Part shown: positions 32,852 through 35,514 of the stretch, one piece after another | Position numbering within the stretch: the first letter of the stretch is position 1 | Layout: each line of letters opens with the position of its first letter | From: Herpetosiphonaceae bacterium | GTDB taxonomy: Bacteria; Chloroflexota; Chloroflexia; Chloroflexales; Herpetosiphonaceae | Direction: 5' to 3' | Assembly (NCBI GenBank): GCA_013813565.1 | Contig: JACCRK010000296.1 | Span: forward strand, 1-35,514 | DNA length: 35,514 bases | The notes under the pieces: model-generated | The model's database searches: none | Seen by the model: the letters and a program-made list of their open reading frames with translations, nothing else | What the model was told of the DNA's origin: nothing | Made by a program: the position numbers and the translations under genes

Positions 32852-33418
32852 ATGCAATTCCAGATTACTCCGACCACCCTTGAAGGCGTGGTCATCGTGG
32901 ACTCACCGGTGGTTGTCGATGAGCGTGGTTTCTTTATGGAAACATACCATCAGAGCAAATTCGCGGACCTCGGCCTGCCGACCAATTTTATGCAGGACAA
33001 TCACTCGCGCTCGAAGTATGGGGTGCTGCGTGGCCTGCACTATCAGGATGAGCGGGCGCCCATGGCGAAGCTCATCCGCTGCACCTTTGGACGCATCTTT
33101 GATGTCGCGGTCGATCTGCGGGCTGGCTCGCCGACGTTCGCCCGCTGGGTCGGGGTTGAGCTGGCCGCCGATAACTTTCGCCAGCTGCTGGTGCCCGCCG
33201 GGTTCGGCCACGGCTTTGTGGTGCTCTCGGAGGTCGCCGAGGTCCAGTACCGCTGCACCAACGTCTACGCCCCCAGCACCGAGGGCGCCGTGCGCTGGAA
33301 CGACCCTGAGATCGGCATCGAGTGGCCGATCAGCGACCCGACGCTCTCGGCCCGCGACCAGCTGGCGGCCACGCTGGCGGAGTATCGGCAAAAGCCAGCC
33401 TTTATCTACCCACGCTAG
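32852..33418 (+). CDS. rfbC: dTDP-4-dehydrorhamnose 3,5-epimerase
   Basis: The 188-aa cupin-fold enzyme carries out the third step of dTDP-L-rhamnose synthesis. Family segments are VVVDERGFFMETYHQSKFADLGL, DNHSRSKYGVLRGLHYQ with catalytic H63, and K73 (MAKLIRC). The segments VPAGFGHGFVVLSEVAEVQYRCTNVYAP and DPEIGIEWP complete the pattern. GTAGGAG precedes the ATG. It stands alone here; rfbA, rfbB and rfbD are not in the window. It may supply rhamnose for cell-surface glycans together with the GT2 downstream, on the other strand. Confidence 0.95.
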   Translation: MQFQITPTTLEGVVIVDSPVVVDERGFFMETYHQSKFADLGLPTNFMQDNHSRSKYGVLRGLHYQDERAPMAKLIRCTFGRIFDVAVDLRAGSPTFARWVGVELAADNFRQLLVPAGFGHGFVVLSEVAEVQYRCTNVYAPSTEGAVRWNDPEIGIEWPISDPTLSARDQLAATLAEYRQKPAFIYPR

Positions 33419-33429
33419 ACGCTGGCCAG

Positions 33430-33468
33430 GGCTGCTCCACCCGGAAGATCGCCTTGCGTGGAGCAGCC
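33430..33468. terminator. Bidirectional hairpin between rfbC and the GT2 gene
   Basis: Perfect 11-bp arms (33430-33440 and 33458-33468) with a 17-base loop lie exactly between the two convergent stop codons. There is no long T-tract on either side. Confidence 0.6.
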
Positions 33469-34497
33469 TCAGCCGACATGCTGCTCCTTTTCGTCGTCAT
33501 CCCGCGTCAGGGCGGCGATCTCAACTTCCAGATTGCGCAGTCGATACAGCACCTCTTCATTGATGCGCCGATTGTTGCCGCTCAGGTCAGCGAGGATCCC
33601 GATAAAGAACGTCAGGATCCCGACCAGCATAAAGATCCCGCCGATAAACACCGACTGGAGATAGCGCTGAAACGTGCCCACTGGATCCATGATGTAGTAG
33701 ATCAGAAAGCGCATCAGCAGGGCGCCGCCGAGCAGCAGAAACGGCAGCGCCAGGTAGGTGAAGGTTTTGAGCGGCTCGTACTGGGCGTAGGTGCGAATAA
33801 TCGTGGCGCCCTGGCGCTTGACGAAGTTCCAGTTGCCGCGATGCAGCCGCGATGGCCGGGTGGGCTTGGTCGTAATCGTCACATGCGAGACCGTCAGGCG
33901 GCGCTTGCCGGCCTGAATCAGGTTCTCGATGGTGTAGGAGAACTCGCTGGTGACATACAGCCGCAGCGCCGACTCCTTGGAGTAGGCCCGAAAACCGCTG
34001 GGCGCATCGGGGACATCGGTATCCGAGGCGGCGCGCACGACCCAGCTGCCGACCAGCTGCAAAAACTTCTTCTGGCGCGAGAAATGTTCCACTAGGCTGG
34101 TCTGGCGGTCGCCGATGACAATATCGGCCTGGCCGGCAATAATTGGCCGGACCAGGTCGGGGATCGCCGAGCCGGGATATTGATGGTCGCCATCGGTATT
34201 GACGATAATATCCGCGCCCAGCTTGAGGGCCGCATCAATCCCCGACTGAAACGCCGCTGGCAGACCCTTGCGCCCACGATGGCGAACAATATAGTTCACG
34301 CCCATCTCGCGGGCCACCGCCACCGTGCGATCGGTCGAGCCATCGTCGATGACCAGCGTCTCAAAGCGCACATTGCGCAGGTCGGCCGGCATATCCCGCA
34401 GCACATCAGGCAGGGTTTCTTCTTCATTCAAACATGGAATTTGAATAATCACCCGCCAGATCGTCGGATCAACATATTCTTGGCTTGGTTCGCTCAT
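33469..34497 (-). CDS. Family 2 glycosyltransferase, polyprenyl-phosphate hexose synthase type
   Basis: The protein has 342 aa. A GT-A domain (about 1-240) has IPCLNEEETLPDVL, the VIDDGSTDRT nucleotide-binding motif, the metal-binding NTDGDHQYPGSAIPDLV and the acceptor segment DAPSGFRAYSKE. Two C-terminal hydrophobic segments (about 258-285 and 295-318) and a polar coiled tail ending EKEQHVG anchor it in the membrane. Related enzymes load mannose or glucose on undecaprenyl- or dolichyl-phosphate for surface glycans. It follows the acyltransferase gene by 52 bases, suggesting a shared role in envelope glycolipid assembly. Confidence 0.9.
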   Translation of the reverse strand: MSEPSQEYVDPTIWRVIIQIPCLNEEETLPDVLRDMPADLRNVRFETLVIDDGSTDRTVAVAREMGVNYIVRHRGRKGLPAAFQSGIDAALKLGADIIVNTDGDHQYPGSAIPDLVRPIIAGQADIVIGDRQTSLVEHFSRQKKFLQLVGSWVVRAASDTDVPDAPSGFRAYSKESALRLYVTSEFSYTIENLIQAGKRRLTVSHVTITTKPTRPSRLHRGNWNFVKRQGATIIRTYAQYEPLKTFTYLALPFLLLGGALLMRFLIYYIMDPVGTFQRYLQSVFIGGIFMLVGILTFFIGILADLSGNNRRINEEVLYRLRNLEVEIAALTRDDDEKEQHVG

Positions 34498-34549
34498 AAT
34501 ATTTGTATCTCATACCCTAAGTAGCCCGCCTGGCAGCGCTGGATCGCGT

Positions 34550-35437
34550 TTAGATGCCGGGCTGCTCTGGATCGACTGGCGGCCAGACTGGCTGCAGCAC
34601 GCCCCAGCTGGCGGGAAACGCGGCGATATAGGCCTCCAGCTGCTGCAAAATGCTCCGGGCGGCCCGCTCAATCGCGCCCTCAGCGGATTCATTGGGCTGC
34701 GCCGCGAGACCTGGCAGCGGATCGATCCGGGCCACCGCCCGGCCACCCTCCATCCAGGCGGTAAACGCGGCGACCACCGGCACACCGCGAGTGGCCAGGC
34801 GCGCCAGGCCGCTGGGGACATCGGTGGGCGTGCCAAAGAAGGGCAGGCGAATGGGCTGGGCGGATAGATCGCGGTCGCCGGCCAGCACCACAATTTTGTT
34901 GGCCCGCAGCGCCCGCAGCACCTCGCGCCCGGCAGTCGGGCCAAGCGTCAGCACCTCAAGCCCGTGGGAGCGGCGCAGCCCGCTGACGATATCGAGCAGC
35001 TCCGGCGGCTCAATCCGCTCAACGACCAGCACCAGCGGATAGCCCAGCGCGGCCAGGCAGGCCAGAATAGTGCTGAACGAGCCGCAGTGCGGCACCGCTA
35101 TCATACCACCAGCGCCGCCAGCCACCAGCAAATCAAGATGCTCAAGTCCAGTAATCTCAAAGCGCTGGCGCAGATCGGCCTGGCTGAAGGAGGGCAGGCG
35201 CAGCATATCGGCGTAGTGGCGCAGCACATAGGCCAGCACCTGCCGGGCCAGCAGCAACCTGCGCCAGCGAGAGCGGCCTGGCTGGGTATGGGCGAGATTG
35301 GCGAGAATATTCCGCCGGATCGACGGAGCGGCCAGCAGTGTGGCTGCGGCGGCGCCATCGCACAACCAATAGATCAGGGGTTCTGGCAGCTGAGGCAGCA
35401 GGCGCATCGCCCAGCGGTAGAGTCGAGCCACGTTCAT
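34550..35437 (-). CDS. LpxL/PatA-like lysophospholipid acyltransferase
   Basis: The protein has 295 aa, the usual length of the LpxL/HtrB and PatA group. An N-terminal amphipathic segment is followed by the acyltransferase motif AVPHCGSFS. The catalytic His is H117, but the acidic residue expected five positions later (HxxxxD/E) is Ser122. Later family blocks are present: VLAGDRDLSAQPIRLPFFGTPTDVPSGLARLA (cf. DRD/DQ block). Members acylate lipid A or glycolipids at the membrane. The ATG at 35437 overlaps the stop of an upstream frame (ATGA). If S122 is real, activity may be changed or lost. Confidence 0.85.
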   Translation of the reverse strand: MNVARLYRWAMRLLPQLPEPLIYWLCDGAAAATLLAAPSIRRNILANLAHTQPGRSRWRRLLLARQVLAYVLRHYADMLRLPSFSQADLRQRFEITGLEHLDLLVAGGAGGMIAVPHCGSFSTILACLAALGYPLVLVVERIEPPELLDIVSGLRRSHGLEVLTLGPTAGREVLRALRANKIVVLAGDRDLSAQPIRLPFFGTPTDVPSGLARLATRGVPVVAAFTAWMEGGRAVARIDPLPGLAAQPNESAEGAIERAARSILQQLEAYIAAFPASWGVLQPVWPPVDPEQPGI

Positions 35438-35514
35438 GCAGCGACCTGGAACGCACAGCGCGCATGCAGCATTGGTAGACTCTCACAAGAGTTAAGCGGG
35501 AAAGACCGCGCCGG
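35435..35514 (-). CDS. Possible C-terminal end of an upstream gene (runs off the window)
   Basis: A minus-strand frame is open from the window edge and ends in TGA that overlaps the acyltransferase ATG (ATGA), the usual sign of coupling. Only about 25 codons are visible (ending PMLHARCAFQVAA), too few to name a product, and the frame could be open by chance. Confidence 0.25.

Overview
This window is a GC-rich (about 60% by eye) bacterial chromosome segment with densely packed genes. The gene mix suggests a Chloroflexota member, probably a heterotrophic Chloroflexia. It combines a xylo-oligosaccharide ABC/GH3/XylAB operon, an Rsm22-type protein, MGT-type glycosyltransferase and ABC exporters, a CcrM-like methyltransferase and solitary HEARO/omega-RNA-like elements. 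This placement is an inference from gene content only; no rRNA or tRNA gene is present to confirm it.

Layout. Positions 1-8356 are read almost entirely on the minus strand. First comes a small operon (VanZ-like, unknown, rhodanese, DUF309, response regulator/HD-GYP, Trm112-like partial). Then come an A-type Fe-S carrier with an extra Gly/Cys tail, and MoaA - unknown - Rsm22-like - ADP-ribosylglycohydrolase, preceded by an Mrp/NBP35 ATPase. Positions 8704-19711 hold a divergent LacI-type regulator and a plus-strand operon: lipoprotein binding protein, two permeases, cytoplasmic GH3 enzyme, xylose isomerase, DUF4380 mutarotase-like protein and xylulokinase. It has a consensus promoter, three identical GCAAGCGCTTGC operators and a strong terminator. 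This set would import xylo-oligosaccharides, hydrolyse them inside the cell and convert xylose to xylulose-5-phosphate.

Positions 19902-28042 are minus strand: an MBL-fold hydrolase, a decayed ADP-ribosylglycohydrolase relic, a GNAT, a CcrM/HinfI-type adenine methyltransferase, and a glycosyltransferase followed by two ABC half-transporters whose motifs fit a heterodimer with one degenerate ATP site. Positions 28256-31152 (plus) hold a VOC protein, a bifunctional formiminotransferase-cyclodeaminase and two tiny membrane proteins. The end holds a tRNA nucleotidyltransferase/HD protein, RfbC, a polyprenyl-phosphate-type GT2 and an LpxL-like acyltransferase.

The standout is a 353-bp noncoding element present twice (12506-12858 and 30376-30728), 96% identical without indels. 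Each copy sits in the same orientation exactly between a gene's old ribosome-binding region and its ATGAAA start. One copy splits the two sugar permease genes; the other precedes a 52-codon gene. Each carries two long-range helices, several hairpins and, at its 3' end, a replacement Shine-Dalgarno that can pair with an upstream TCCTCC. The ATGA target and the architecture resemble HEARO elements, now known as the omega-RNAs of IscB nucleases, here without an iscB gene.
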